Shown: piece after piece, positions 35,852 to 44,272 of the stretch
How positions within the stretch are numbered: the first letter of the stretch is position 1
How the letters are laid out: each line of letters starts with the position of its first letter
NCBI GenBank assembly: GCA_947452215.1
Contig: CANGCD010000003.1
Coordinates: 1-46,949, forward strand
Length of the DNA: 46,949 nucleotides
Origin: Cytophagaceae bacterium
GTDB taxonomy: Bacteria; Bacteroidota; Bacteroidia; Cytophagales; Spirosomataceae
Direction of reading: 5' to 3'
Position numbers and translations under genes: made by a program
The notes under the pieces: generated by a model
The model's input: the letters and a program-made list of their open reading frames with translations, nothing else
What the model was told of the DNA's origin: nothing
Database searches by the model: none

Positions 35852-37744
35852 ATGTCAACTGCTACAACACACGCTGAAGAGGTACACGCTCACGCACATG
35901 ATCACGAACACGAGCATCATGAGCCAAATTTTATTCAGAAGTATATCTTCTCTGAAGACCACAAAACGATCGCCAAACAATACCTCATCATGGGTATCCT
36001 TTGGGCATTTGTTGGAGGTTCTTTATCGATCATCTTCCGTTTACAATTGGGTTTCCCAGAAATGCAATTGGAGTGGTTACGTCCTATTTTAGGCGAGTGG
36101 ATAGATGAATCAGGTAAATTAGATAAGGAATTTTATCTAGCCCTTGTTACCATGCACGGGACAATCATGGTATTCTTTGTTTTAACAGCAGGTTTATCGG
36201 GTACTTTCTCAAACTTTTTGATTCCCTTGCAAATCGGTGCACGTGATATGGCCTCCGGATTCATTAACATGTTATCCTTCTGGTTCTTCTTCTTGTCATC
36301 GGCTGTGATGTTCTCATCGTTGTTTTTAGAAACAGGACCCGCATCTGGTGGTTGGGTTATTTACCCACCATTAAGCGCATTGCCACAAGCTATGCCAGGT
36401 TCGGGTTTAGGTATGACTTTATGGTTGACCTCTATGGCATTGTTTATCGTATCTTCTTTAATGGGAGGAATTAACTACATCTGTACGATCATCAACTTGC
36501 GTACACGTGGTATGACATTTACGAAAATGCCATTAACAATCTGGTCGTTCTTCTTTACAGCAATCTTAGGTTTATTATCATTCCCTGTATTGTTGTCGGC
36601 TGCATTATTGTTGATTTTTGACCGTTCTTTTGGAACATCGTTTTACTTATCAGAAATCTACATTCAAGGACAAGCACTTCCGAACATGGGAGGTTCTCCA
36701 ATCTTGTACCAACACTTATTCTGGTTCTTAGGTCACCCTGAGGTATACATCGTTTTGTTACCTGCATTAGGTATGACATCTGAAATCATCGCAACAAATG
36801 CACGTAAGCCAATCTTTGGTTACCGTGCGATGATTGGATCCATGATGGGGATTACATTACTTGCCTTTATCGTATGGGCTCACCATATGTTCGTAACAGG
36901 AATGAATCCATTCTTAGGATCTGTATTTATGTTCCTTACATTGATCATTGCAGTACCTTCAGCAGTAAAAGCGTTTAACTACATCACCACATTGTGGAAA
37001 GGTAATTTGATCTTTACTCCTGCCATGTTATTCTCCATTGGTCTAGTATCCCTATTTATATCGGGTGGTGTAACGGGTATCATTTTAGGAAACTCGGCAT
37101 TGGATATCAACTTACACGATACCTATTTCGTAGTAGCTCACTTCCACTTGGTAATGGGATCTGCTTCGTTCTTTGGTTTGATGGCGGGTGTTTATCACTG
37201 GTTCCCTAAAATGTTCGGTCGTATGATGAATAAAACCTTAGGTTACATTCACTTCTGGGCAACATTCGTAGGTGTATACTGTGTGTTCTTCCCAATGCAC
37301 TATACAGGTATCGCAGGTTTCCCTCGTCGGTATTATTCATTTACTGCATTAGGTAATGGTCGTATGGAGGCATTCACAGATTTAAATGCATTCATCTCAA
37401 TTGCTGCGATTTTAACTTTCTCAGCACAAGCAATTTTCTTCTTTAATTTCTTCTACTCGATCTTCAAAGGGAAAAAAGCATCTCAAAACCCATGGAATTC
37501 AACTACTTTGGAGTGGACAACTCCGGTAGAAGTTGGACACGGCAACTGGCCAGGTGAAATTCCTGCCGTATACCGTTGGCCTTACGATTACTCGAAACCA
37601 GGTGCTGAATCTGATTTCATCCCTCAAAACGTTCCGTATTCTGCAACACCAGAATCAAACTTACCTGAGGAAAATGAAGAAATTGCTAACGAAAAGGCAA
37701 TTGAAAGTTTATTGGCTGCGCAAAACGAGTCATATAACCGTTAA
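35852..37744 (+). CDS. coxA: Cytochrome c oxidase subunit I
   Basis: Subunit I carries heme a and the heme a3-CuB site where oxygen is reduced. The 630-residue protein has the twelve expected spans, FLGHPEVYIVLLPALGM with the CuB His, the cross-linked Tyr and the D-channel Glu (an A1-type feature), IVWAHHMFVTG with the CuB His pair, and LHDTYFVVAHFHLVMGS with the heme ligands. The N-terminus is unusually His-rich (HAHAHDHEHEHHEP, residues about 12-25), which could bind copper or zinc, but that is inference. It lies 38 bases after coxB and is followed by a strong hairpin. Confidence 0.97.
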   Translation: MSTATTHAEEVHAHAHDHEHEHHEPNFIQKYIFSEDHKTIAKQYLIMGILWAFVGGSLSIIFRLQLGFPEMQLEWLRPILGEWIDESGKLDKEFYLALVTMHGTIMVFFVLTAGLSGTFSNFLIPLQIGARDMASGFINMLSFWFFFLSSAVMFSSLFLETGPASGGWVIYPPLSALPQAMPGSGLGMTLWLTSMALFIVSSLMGGINYICTIINLRTRGMTFTKMPLTIWSFFFTAILGLLSFPVLLSAALLLIFDRSFGTSFYLSEIYIQGQALPNMGGSPILYQHLFWFLGHPEVYIVLLPALGMTSEIIATNARKPIFGYRAMIGSMMGITLLAFIVWAHHMFVTGMNPFLGSVFMFLTLIIAVPSAVKAFNYITTLWKGNLIFTPAMLFSIGLVSLFISGGVTGIILGNSALDINLHDTYFVVAHFHLVMGSASFFGLMAGVYHWFPKMFGRMMNKTLGYIHFWATFVGVYCVFFPMHYTGIAGFPRRYYSFTALGNGRMEAFTDLNAFISIAAILTFSAQAIFFFNFFYSIFKGKKASQNPWNSTTLEWTTPVEVGHGNWPGEIPAVYRWPYDYSKPGAESDFIPQNVPYSATPESNLPEENEEIANEKAIESLLAAQNESYNR

Positions 37745-37758
37745 TTAAAAAAATGCTT

Positions 37759-37801
37759 AAGGATGCATCGAAATGGTTTCATTTGGATGCATCCTTTTTT
37801 T
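37759..37801 (+). terminator. Strong hairpin terminator between coxA and ctaA
   Basis: AAGGATGCATC pairs with GATGCATCCTT (11 bp), then after a G/G mismatch AAATG pairs with CATTT around loop GTTT, and the hairpin runs into a T tract. It starts 14 bases after the coxA stop and ends 11 bases before the ctaA start, leaving no room for a promoter between them. Confidence 0.88.
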
Positions 37802-37811
37802 AGCTACCTAC

Positions 37812-38711
37812 ATGTCATTCCAACGATTCGGTATTATCACATTAATTAGCTTATATGTCCTCATATTAGCAGGTGGTATCGTACGAAGCACAGGCTCTGG
37901 CATGGGATGTCCGGATTGGCCTAAATGCTTTGGCCAATATATTCCTCCTACACAAGCATCTGAATTGCCTTTTAACTACCAGGAAATCTATAAAGAAAAA
38001 CTTCATGGGGAGGTTTTATTCAATCCCACCAAAACCTGGATTGAATACCTAAACCGACTAGTTGGTGCCTTAACGGGTCTCTTTATGGCCACTACGCTTG
38101 TATTATCCCTGAAAAAAGGGCGGTCCGTAATTCTTCCTACCTTAGCAGCTTTTATATTAGTCATGGCCAATGCCATACTTGGCAAATATGTGGTTGACTC
38201 CTTCTTATTACCTGGTGTAGTTACCATGCACATGTTATTGACAACAGGTGTATTGTTTTTCCTATTAAAGGCTTTGCAAGTAGGTCAATCGAAAATCGAA
38301 TTAGCCCAATCCCAACGTAAGTGGATTGCCATCAATGCCATCGTTATTGTCTTTCAAATTTTACTGGGGACGCAGGTTCGTGAAAACATGGACGACGTCA
38401 TTCGCAGTTTGGGTGAAAATACGCGAGATCAATGGATAGAACATTTAGATATTGGTTACATCATTCACCGAACATTTTCTTGGGCAATATTAATCAGTCA
38501 TTATTTCCTTTGGAAAAACGTACAATCGAGTGACCTAGCCAAAACAAAATATGTCAAGGCTTTTGTATTTTGTATTGGATTGTCATTGGTTTCGGGTGTG
38601 CTCATGGCATATTTTGCCTTGCCTTTAGGATCCCAACCGATCCACTTAACAAGCTCATTGGTTTTATTCGGACTTCACGTGCATGCGTGGTTAAAAACAC
38701 GAAGTATATGA
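37812..38711 (+). CDS. ctaA: Heme A synthase (COX15/CtaA family)
   Basis: CtaA oxidises the C8 methyl of heme O to make heme A for the oxidase. The start is MSFQRFGIITL (37812); the ORF-track start at 37773 falls inside the terminator hairpin. The 299-residue membrane protein has about eight spans, GGIVRSTGSGMGCPDWPKCFG with the conserved Cys pair region, and paired heme-binding histidines in VVTMHMLLTTG-, GYIIHRTFSWAILISHY- and LHVHAW-type segments. It overlaps ctaB by four bases (ATGA). Confidence 0.93.
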   Translation: MSFQRFGIITLISLYVLILAGGIVRSTGSGMGCPDWPKCFGQYIPPTQASELPFNYQEIYKEKLHGEVLFNPTKTWIEYLNRLVGALTGLFMATTLVLSLKKGRSVILPTLAAFILVMANAILGKYVVDSFLLPGVVTMHMLLTTGVLFFLLKALQVGQSKIELAQSQRKWIAINAIVIVFQILLGTQVRENMDDVIRSLGENTRDQWIEHLDIGYIIHRTFSWAILISHYFLWKNVQSSDLAKTKYVKAFVFCIGLSLVSGVLMAYFALPLGSQPIHLTSSLVLFGLHVHAWLKTRSI

Positions 38712-39556
38712 ACAAAATAAAACCATACATCGCGCTTCTAAAGTCTCGGCTATCCATGACCGTAGCGTTCTCAGGAACCTTCGGATTTTTGCTTGCCCCT
38801 ATTGAACACAGGGCCCTAGATATTATTTTAATATCACTCGGTGGGTTTTTCCTAACCGGTGCAGCTAATATCGTTAATCAATTAAAGGAAATTGAATACG
38901 ATAAATTAATGAAGCGTACGGCCAAACGCCCGCTGCCCACCCAAACACTAACTCCACAAAACGCCCAGATTTACGGGCTGATTATTGCTGCACTTGCATT
39001 AGGTTTGTTAAGCTACTTCACCTGGAAAGCTGCAGCAATAGGTCTATTGTCTTATATCCTGTACGGCTATGTCTACACGCCCCTAAAACGCGTTGGCCCT
39101 ATTTCCGTATTTGTAGGAGCTTTCCCAGGCGCATTTCCTCCGATGATCGGTTGGGTCGCAGCAACCCAACATTTTGGTTGGGAACCTGGTATCTTATTTG
39201 CGATTCAATTCTTCTGGCAATTCCCGCATTTTTGGGCCATCGCGTGGGTGGCGGATGCCGACTATAAAAAAGCGGGATTCCGCATGTTGCCAAATGAAGG
39301 CAAGAAAGACTTGAAAACGGCCTTTACCATTATGATTTATACGGTGTTCTTAATCCCGTTGGGATTCTTACCGTACATGATGCATATGACAGGAATTACA
39401 TCAGCTATCATAACAATTGTTGCCGGTAGCTTGTTCTTAGGACAGACCTTTTACTTAATGATGAAACCAACAGACAAAGCGGCCCGCTGGATGATGTTTG
39501 GTTCCTTTATTTATTTATTAATCGTTCAAATCGCCTTTTTATTTGATAAAGCTTAA
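38708..39556 (+). CDS. ctaB: Protoheme IX farnesyltransferase (heme O synthase)
   Basis: CtaB attaches a farnesyl chain to heme B to give heme O, the substrate of CtaA. I place the start at 38708 (MNKIKPYIALLKSRLS), which gives an ATGA overlap with ctaA; the ORF-track start lies 46 codons earlier inside ctaA. The 282-residue protein shows the UbiA-type Asp motifs in NQLKEIEYDKLMKRTAKRPLP and YGYVYTPLKRV, FPHFWAIAWVADADY, and about nine spans. Confidence 0.95.
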   Translation: MNKIKPYIALLKSRLSMTVAFSGTFGFLLAPIEHRALDIILISLGGFFLTGAANIVNQLKEIEYDKLMKRTAKRPLPTQTLTPQNAQIYGLIIAALALGLLSYFTWKAAAIGLLSYILYGYVYTPLKRVGPISVFVGAFPGAFPPMIGWVAATQHFGWEPGILFAIQFFWQFPHFWAIAWVADADYKKAGFRMLPNEGKKDLKTAFTIMIYTVFLIPLGFLPYMMHMTGITSAIITIVAGSLFLGQTFYLMMKPTDKAARWMMFGSFIYLLIVQIAFLFDKA

Positions 39557-39559
39557 GTC

Positions 39560-40138
39560 ATGAAAAAACCAGAAGAACTCCTCGCAGCCAATGAAACGCG
39601 TTCGGTCAATCCGAAAGTGTTTACCATGTGGCTGTTCATTGTCTCCATCGTCATGTTGTTTGCAGCCTTTACAAGTGCATATCTTGTAAGAAAGGCCGAA
39701 GGCAATTGGGTAGAATTCGAATTGCCCAATTTGTTTTATTATAGCACGGTCGTATTACTAGGCAGTAGCGCATCGATGCATTTTGCATATTTAGCAGCAA
39801 AAAAAGACCAATTTAATGCGCTTAGATTAAGTATTTCTATTACTTTTGTGCTCGGATTAATATTCTTAATCATGCAATTTTACGGTTGGATCCAATTAGT
39901 GGATGAAAACGTATTTTTTGTAGGAAATCCGTCAGGTTCTTTTGTTTATGTTCTTTCAGGCCTTCACGGGCTGCATTTAATCTCCGGATTAATTGTATTG
40001 TTGGTTGCTTTAGTGGCAGCTTTCCGACTGAAGATAAATGCAAAGGCATTGACCCAAATTAAGATTTGTACCACCTATTGGCACTTTTTAGATGCTTTAT
40101 GGGTATATTTATTTTTATTTTTAGTTTTTAACAATTAA
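39560..40138 (+). CDS. Cytochrome c oxidase subunit III family protein, short form
   Basis: The 192-residue protein has five spans and the subunit III pattern: VFTMWLFIVSIVMLFAAFTSAYLV at the start, YVLSGLHGLHLISGLIVL and TTYWHFLDALWVYLFLFLVF at the end. It lacks the first two spans of the long form, as is normal for bacterial five-span subunit III. It begins three bases after ctaB. A second subunit III gene follows directly, and such pairs are common in Bacteroidota; which of the two, or both, is in the mature oxidase cannot be told. Confidence 0.9.
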   Translation: MKKPEELLAANETRSVNPKVFTMWLFIVSIVMLFAAFTSAYLVRKAEGNWVEFELPNLFYYSTVVLLGSSASMHFAYLAAKKDQFNALRLSISITFVLGLIFLIMQFYGWIQLVDENVFFVGNPSGSFVYVLSGLHGLHLISGLIVLLVALVAAFRLKINAKALTQIKICTTYWHFLDALWVYLFLFLVFNN

Positions 40139-40149
40139 GCAATTACCGC

Positions 40150-40917
40150 ATGTCAGTTGCACACACTGCCCCTGCTGTACCCGAAAACCTTTCATGGTCG
40201 GGTGGATCAGAACCTTTAAAAGCGAGTTACGGAAAATTAATGATGTGGTTTTTCCTCCTATCAGACACATTTACGTTCTCTGCCCTATTGATCACTTACG
40301 GAATGATCCGTTTCAGCCAACCCGCTTGGCTCGGAACACCTGATACGTTCTATTTTGCAACGACGCACTGGCCTATCCCTGAGAAGGTATTTGAAGCCGT
40401 TCCATTTTTACATGGAATGTCATTGCCTTTAGTATTCGTAGGTATCATGACCTTTATTTTGATCGCATCTTCGGTAACGATGGTTTTAGCTGTAGAAGCA
40501 GGACACCGTGGTGACCGCAAGGACGTTGAGAAGTGGATGTTATGGACAATCGTTGGGGGCTTTACATTCTTAGGTTCTCAAGCTTGGGAGTGGACACACT
40601 TTATCCATGGCCCAGAAGATTTATCATTAGCTGCGAAGCAATTAGTTGATGGTGTTATTTCGCCAATTGAAGGAGCCAACTTAGTTCGTAACCCATATGG
40701 CCCTCCTGCATTTGCGGATTTATTCTTCTTTATTACAGGATTCCATGGAACACACGTATTCTCAGGAGTTATCTTGAATGTATTAATTTTCTTTAATGCT
40801 GCTACAGGCGTATATGAGCGCAGAGGACATTATGAAATGGTTGAGAAAGTAGGTCTTTACTGGCACTTTGTTGACTTGGTTTGGGTATTCGTATTTACCT
40901 TCTTCTATTTAGTATAA
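40150..40917 (+). CDS. coxC: Cytochrome c oxidase subunit III
   Basis: The 255-residue protein is the second of two adjacent subunit III genes. It has LMMWFFLLSDTFTFSALLITYG, the EWTHFIHG region, FHGTHVFSGVILNVLIF and LYWHFVDLVWVFVFTFFYLV. Subunit III stabilises subunit I and supports proton entry in the D channel. It is longer than its neighbour because of an extended loop between spans (SQPAWLGTPDTFYFATTHW). It is 12 bases after the first and 19 before the subunit IV gene, so all are one transcript. Confidence 0.93.
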   Translation: MSVAHTAPAVPENLSWSGGSEPLKASYGKLMMWFFLLSDTFTFSALLITYGMIRFSQPAWLGTPDTFYFATTHWPIPEKVFEAVPFLHGMSLPLVFVGIMTFILIASSVTMVLAVEAGHRGDRKDVEKWMLWTIVGGFTFLGSQAWEWTHFIHGPEDLSLAAKQLVDGVISPIEGANLVRNPYGPPAFADLFFFITGFHGTHVFSGVILNVLIFFNAATGVYERRGHYEMVEKVGLYWHFVDLVWVFVFTFFYLV

Positions 40918-40935
40918 TCTTTATTCATTGATATT

Positions 40936-41247
40936 ATGGCTCACGTAGCACACGAAACTTCTGAAAAAGAAATCGCCGCTCCAAACACCGGAGCGATTTG
41001 GAAAACATTTTGGATCCTATTGATCCTAACGGCAATCGAATTCGTTATCGCATTCACGATGCCCTCAAGTACCTTACGCGTTGCCATTTTCTGTGGCATG
41101 ACCATCGTAAAAGCATTTTACATCGTTGGTGAATTCATGCACTTAAAGCATGAAGTGAAATCATTAATTTGGATGATTTTAGTTCCGACAATCTTCGTGG
41201 TTTGGCTTTTGATAGCCTTGATTTACGAAGGCGGTCACATGTATTAG
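40936..41247 (+). CDS. coxD: Cytochrome c oxidase subunit IV
   Basis: This 103-residue protein has the three-span prokaryotic subunit IV layout: TFWILLILTAIEFVIAF, AIFCGMTIVKAFYIVGEFMHL and WMILVPTIFVVWLLIALIY. The FMHLKHE motif is typical of the bacterial subunit IV/CtaF family. It carries no cofactor. It ends 25 bases before the SCO gene. Confidence 0.9.
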   Translation: MAHVAHETSEKEIAAPNTGAIWKTFWILLILTAIEFVIAFTMPSSTLRVAIFCGMTIVKAFYIVGEFMHLKHEVKSLIWMILVPTIFVVWLLIALIYEGGHMY

Positions 41248-41272
41248 TAAACCCATTTTCCTTTTAGGAATT

Positions 41273-41992
41273 ATGAATAAGAAGACAGGCATCTTATTAA
41301 TGACATTAATAGTGCCTGTCTTTATCTTTTTAGGGCTAAAGACATTCGGTACAAATCACTACGAATTACCCCGTTTTATTCCCGCAATCGATTCTACGAC
41401 TGGGGAAATTAAAATGGCCAAAAGGATAAATCCACACTGGAATGAATCCGATCTCGATACTGTATTTCAAACAATTCCTGCATTCCAACTGACCGACGAG
41501 AACGGTCAGGTATTTTCTTCACAGAAACTACTAGGGAAAATTTACGTCGCTAATTTCTTCTTTACGCGTTGCGGAACGATTTGTCCCAAAATCACTTCAC
41601 AGGTTAGTCGGGCAACGGACGCATTTATACAAGATAAAAACGTTCATTTCATCTCGATTTCGGTTGACCCGAAATATGATGAACCTAGTAAGCTTTCCGC
41701 TTATGCCAAACGTTTCGAAGCCGATTCAACGCGTTGGACCTTTTTAACAGGGGCAAAAAAAGAAATTTATCCTTTAATCCTCAAGGGCTTCCATGTACCC
41801 TTGGCAGATGCGTCTGAATACGATGCCGCGATTAAAAATCCTGACGAAACATTTATCCATTCTGAACGTTTAGTATTAGTAGATAAAGCTGGAATTATAC
41901 GCGGATTTTACGACGGAACGGATAAGAAAGAGGTGGACAGATTGATTATGGAAATCAAAGTTTTAAAAAGTATTTATACGACAGAAGAATAG
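41273..41992 (+). CDS. SCO1/SenC copper chaperone for the CuA site
   Basis: The 239-residue protein has an N-terminal membrane anchor (ILLMTLIVPVFIFLGL) and a thioredoxin-like SCO domain with the copper ligands in FFTRCGTICPKI (CxxxC) and the downstream His in DETFIHSERLVLVD. SCO proteins deliver copper to, or reduce, the CuA cysteines of subunit II. Its place within the oxidase cluster supports that role. The gene ends one base before the DUF420 start. Confidence 0.93.
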   Translation: MNKKTGILLMTLIVPVFIFLGLKTFGTNHYELPRFIPAIDSTTGEIKMAKRINPHWNESDLDTVFQTIPAFQLTDENGQVFSSQKLLGKIYVANFFFTRCGTICPKITSQVSRATDAFIQDKNVHFISISVDPKYDEPSKLSAYAKRFEADSTRWTFLTGAKKEIYPLILKGFHVPLADASEYDAAIKNPDETFIHSERLVLVDKAGIIRGFYDGTDKKEVDRLIMEIKVLKSIYTTEE

Positions 41993-41993
41993 T

Positions 41994-42527
41994 ATGTTAA
42001 CATTGACAAAATCACCAAAGAATAATTTAATCATTAATGTGATCTCCATCGCAATCCCGTTAGCGGTTGCGGGGTTACTATCTTTGCCAACTAAATTGCC
42101 TTTAGGAGATTGGACGAAGGTTCTGCCTCATTTTATTGGAATCATTAACAGCACAACGGCCATTACCTTAATCATTGGTTTGATTGCAATCAAGCAAAAG
42201 AATATTGCCGGCCACCGCAAAGCGATGGGAGCAGCAGTATTACAAGGTGCTGTTTTCTTGGTTTTGTATATCCTTTATCATGTGGCGAATGAATCAACGA
42301 AATTTGGTGGGGAAGGACTCATCAAAGGCATTTATTTTTTCTTGCTTGCATCGCACATTATTCTTTCAATTGGTGTTGTACGTCTCGTGCTTATGGCACT
42401 TTACCATGCATTATCAGGGGATATTGAAGCACACAAGAAAACAGTTAAGTGGGCCTACCCTATTTGGTTGTACGTATCGGTTACGGGCGTAATTGTTTAC
42501 CTAATGATTTCTCCATACTATGTATAA
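41994..42527 (+). CDS. DUF420 membrane protein
   Basis: The 177-residue protein has five spans and the DUF420 histidines in VLPHFIGIINSTTAITLIIG, GHRKAMGAA, LYILYHVANES and AHKKTVKWAYPIWLYVSVTGVIVY. The family is regularly found with oxidase genes, often after SCO, and is thought to help assembly, but the biochemical role is not established. It starts one base after the SCO gene and overlaps the next gene by eight bases. Confidence 0.88.
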   Translation: MLTLTKSPKNNLIINVISIAIPLAVAGLLSLPTKLPLGDWTKVLPHFIGIINSTTAITLIIGLIAIKQKNIAGHRKAMGAAVLQGAVFLVLYILYHVANESTKFGGEGLIKGIYFFLLASHIILSIGVVRLVLMALYHALSGDIEAHKKTVKWAYPIWLYVSVTGVIVYLMISPYYV

Positions 42528-42810
42528 GCGTATATTTTTCATAGTTTGCTTATTATTACTCATCCAGCTGGATGTAGATGCACAATGTGCAATGTGTCGG
42601 ACAACGGTAGAAAGTACTGTCTCGAATGGTCGTTCGAATATTGCAACAGGTTTAAACACGGGAATTTTATATTTATTGACAGCGCCCTATTTATTGGTAG
42701 GAGCCGTCGCGTGGCTTTGGTTCAAACAAAGCAAGCAAGAACAACAAGAGCGAATTGCCAAATGGCAATTACGTCAGCGCGTTTCCCAATTGCTCAGAAA
42801 ATCGAATTAA
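42520..42810 (+). CDS. Small membrane protein with a CxxC motif, unknown function
   Basis: I do not know a characterised family for this 96-residue protein. It has a signal peptide (MYKRIFFIVCLLLLIQLDVDAQ), then CAMCRTTVESTVSNG with one CxxC pair just after the cleavage site, one span (GILYLLTAPYLLVGAVAWLWF) and a basic, Gln-rich cytoplasmic tail. It overlaps the DUF420 gene by eight bases and is the last gene of the oxidase cluster. A role in copper or redox handling during oxidase assembly is a fair inference from place and motif, nothing more. The overlapping frame 42546-42833 is a shadow. Confidence 0.75.
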   Translation: MYKRIFFIVCLLLLIQLDVDAQCAMCRTTVESTVSNGRSNIATGLNTGILYLLTAPYLLVGAVAWLWFKQSKQEQQERIAKWQLRQRVSQLLRKSN

Positions 42811-43616
42811 TCCCAAATCGGGTATTGCGTTAACTTAATCGTTTCGCCAAAGAAAATCTGCGTAGATTTTTCGAATGAATCAGTATAATCCGAAACGAAA
42901 AATTGGCGGGATGAAGTAGCTTGAGAATCTACCAACAAATCTGCATGCGCTAAGATCTGCTGAATAGCGGCCGCAACAATCAAAGACGTGTCAATCACCG
43001 GAATTTTTCCCTGAAAATAGGCATCAATCTGATTCTTAATTAAGGGATAATGCGTGCAGCCCAAAATCAAACCTTCAATATGAGCTAGGTTAGCATGAGC
43101 CAAATACTCCTTAATAATTTGCTCCGAAATATTATTGTTGAAGAATCCTTCCTCGATCATGGGTGCCAGCAACGGAGTAGCTAGGGATTTGATTTGAATG
43201 GCCTTCCCTAACGCTTCAGCTTTGGAAGCATAAATACCCGAGTTGACCGTTTGCTTCGTACCAATCAGTCCAATGGTTTTCTCAGCCCATTTTTGGTCTA
43301 AATAATCAATAACAGGGTCGATGACATTGACCACGATGGCTTTAGTGCCTACATAGGTTTTGACCAAATCGTACGCTGCGGCAGATGCAGAATTGCAAGC
43401 AATGAGGATCAATTTACATTGCTTCTCCATCAGGAAATTACAAATCTTCAAAGAATAGGCCTGAATGGCCGTAGCCGATTTGTCCCCATAAGGCAGATGC
43501 GCCGTATCCCCAAAGTAAATGATATTTTCATGAGGCATTAACTCAGTAATGGCATGGGCGAGCGTTAATCCGCCGATTCCACTATCAAAAATCCCGATGG
43601 GTGCTGCGTTTGGCAT
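42807..43616 (-). CDS. murI: Glutamate racemase
   Basis: MurI makes D-glutamate for peptidoglycan. Starting at MPNAAPIGIFDSGIGGLTLA (43616) gives 269 residues; the ORF-track start at 43673 adds 19 residues unlike the family. The two catalytic cysteines are in LIACNSASAAAY and LILGCTHYPLI, and the PYGDKSA loop is present. It converges on the small CxxC protein gene with a four-base overlap and is divergent from the sigma factor gene. Confidence 0.95.
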   Translation of the reverse strand: MPNAAPIGIFDSGIGGLTLAHAITELMPHENIIYFGDTAHLPYGDKSATAIQAYSLKICNFLMEKQCKLILIACNSASAAAYDLVKTYVGTKAIVVNVIDPVIDYLDQKWAEKTIGLIGTKQTVNSGIYASKAEALGKAIQIKSLATPLLAPMIEEGFFNNNISEQIIKEYLAHANLAHIEGLILGCTHYPLIKNQIDAYFQGKIPVIDTSLIVAAAIQQILAHADLLVDSQATSSRQFFVSDYTDSFEKSTQIFFGETIKLTQYPIWD

Positions 43617-43714
43617 AGAAGTCTTATAGACTGTAAAGAACGGAATTTTGGGTTTCTTTTCAAACCCACGCAACCATTTCTACATTTTAACCATCTTTAC
43701 GTACAATTAACATT

Positions 43715-44272
43715 TTGTCAACTTTGCTAACACATTTACCCTCCGAAAACCTTGAGCAATCATTGGTACAGGCCTGCAAAAAACAGGACCGAAAGGGTCA
43801 GCATGCGACATTTAATCGCTATTCTGGGAAAATGATGGCGGTATGTAGACGGTATTTGGGGAATAGCCCAGATGCAGAAGATGCATTGATGGAAGGGTTT
43901 ATGAAAGTGTTTTCGAAAGTGGGAACCTTTAATGAGGCAGGAAGTTTTGAAGGATGGATTCGACGAATTGTGGTCAATGAGTGTTTGATGAAAATCCGTA
44001 AGCAGGGAGAAATGTTTACAAAAAACATTGACGAAGCATGGGATGTGGGTCAACCCGCTGATGTGTTGATGCAACTTCGAACAGTAGAAATAGAGAATCT
44101 GATTTCAGAATTGCCCCCGGGTTATCGAACGATATTTAATTTATATGCGATAGAAGGCTATTCGCATGACGAAATAGCAAACATGTTAAACATATCAGCC
44201 GGAACCTCGAAATCACAACTATCAAGAGCTCGGATGTTAATTCAGCAAAAAATAAAAATCATTGAATCATGA
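43715..44272 (+). CDS. RNA polymerase sigma-70 factor, ECF type
   Basis: The 185-residue protein has region 2 (NRYSGKMMAVCRRYLG...DAEDALMEGFMKVFSKV, GSFEGWIRRIVVNECL) and region 4 (LPPGYRTIFNLYAIEGYSHDEIANML, GTSKSQLSRARMLIQQ), with no region 3 or extra domain. ECF sigma factors are released by an anti-sigma factor on an envelope signal. The start is a TTG at 43715, chosen because it gives a family-like N-terminus; ATT codons just upstream would also be in frame. The stop overlaps the next gene by four bases, pointing to a coupled three-gene unit. Confidence 0.9.
   Translation: MSTLLTHLPSENLEQSLVQACKKQDRKGQHATFNRYSGKMMAVCRRYLGNSPDAEDALMEGFMKVFSKVGTFNEAGSFEGWIRRIVVNECLMKIRKQGEMFTKNIDEAWDVGQPADVLMQLRTVEIENLISELPPGYRTIFNLYAIEGYSHDEIANMLNISAGTSKSQLSRARMLIQQKIKIIES

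Noticed and set aside
37773-37811. Upstream ctaA start in the ORF track
   Set aside because: This stretch is part of the coxA terminator hairpin and adds residues unlike heme A synthase; the Met at 37812 gives the normal N-terminus.
42546-42833. 95-residue ORF overlapping the CxxC membrane protein
   Set aside because: It is a shifted frame of 42520-42810, has no signal or domain, and runs into murI; the other frame has a signal peptide and the operon overlap.
43760-44074. Minus-strand ORF of 104 residues inside the sigma factor gene
   Set aside because: It is rich in Cys, His and Phe in a pattern expected from the antisense of a real gene, with no start context.
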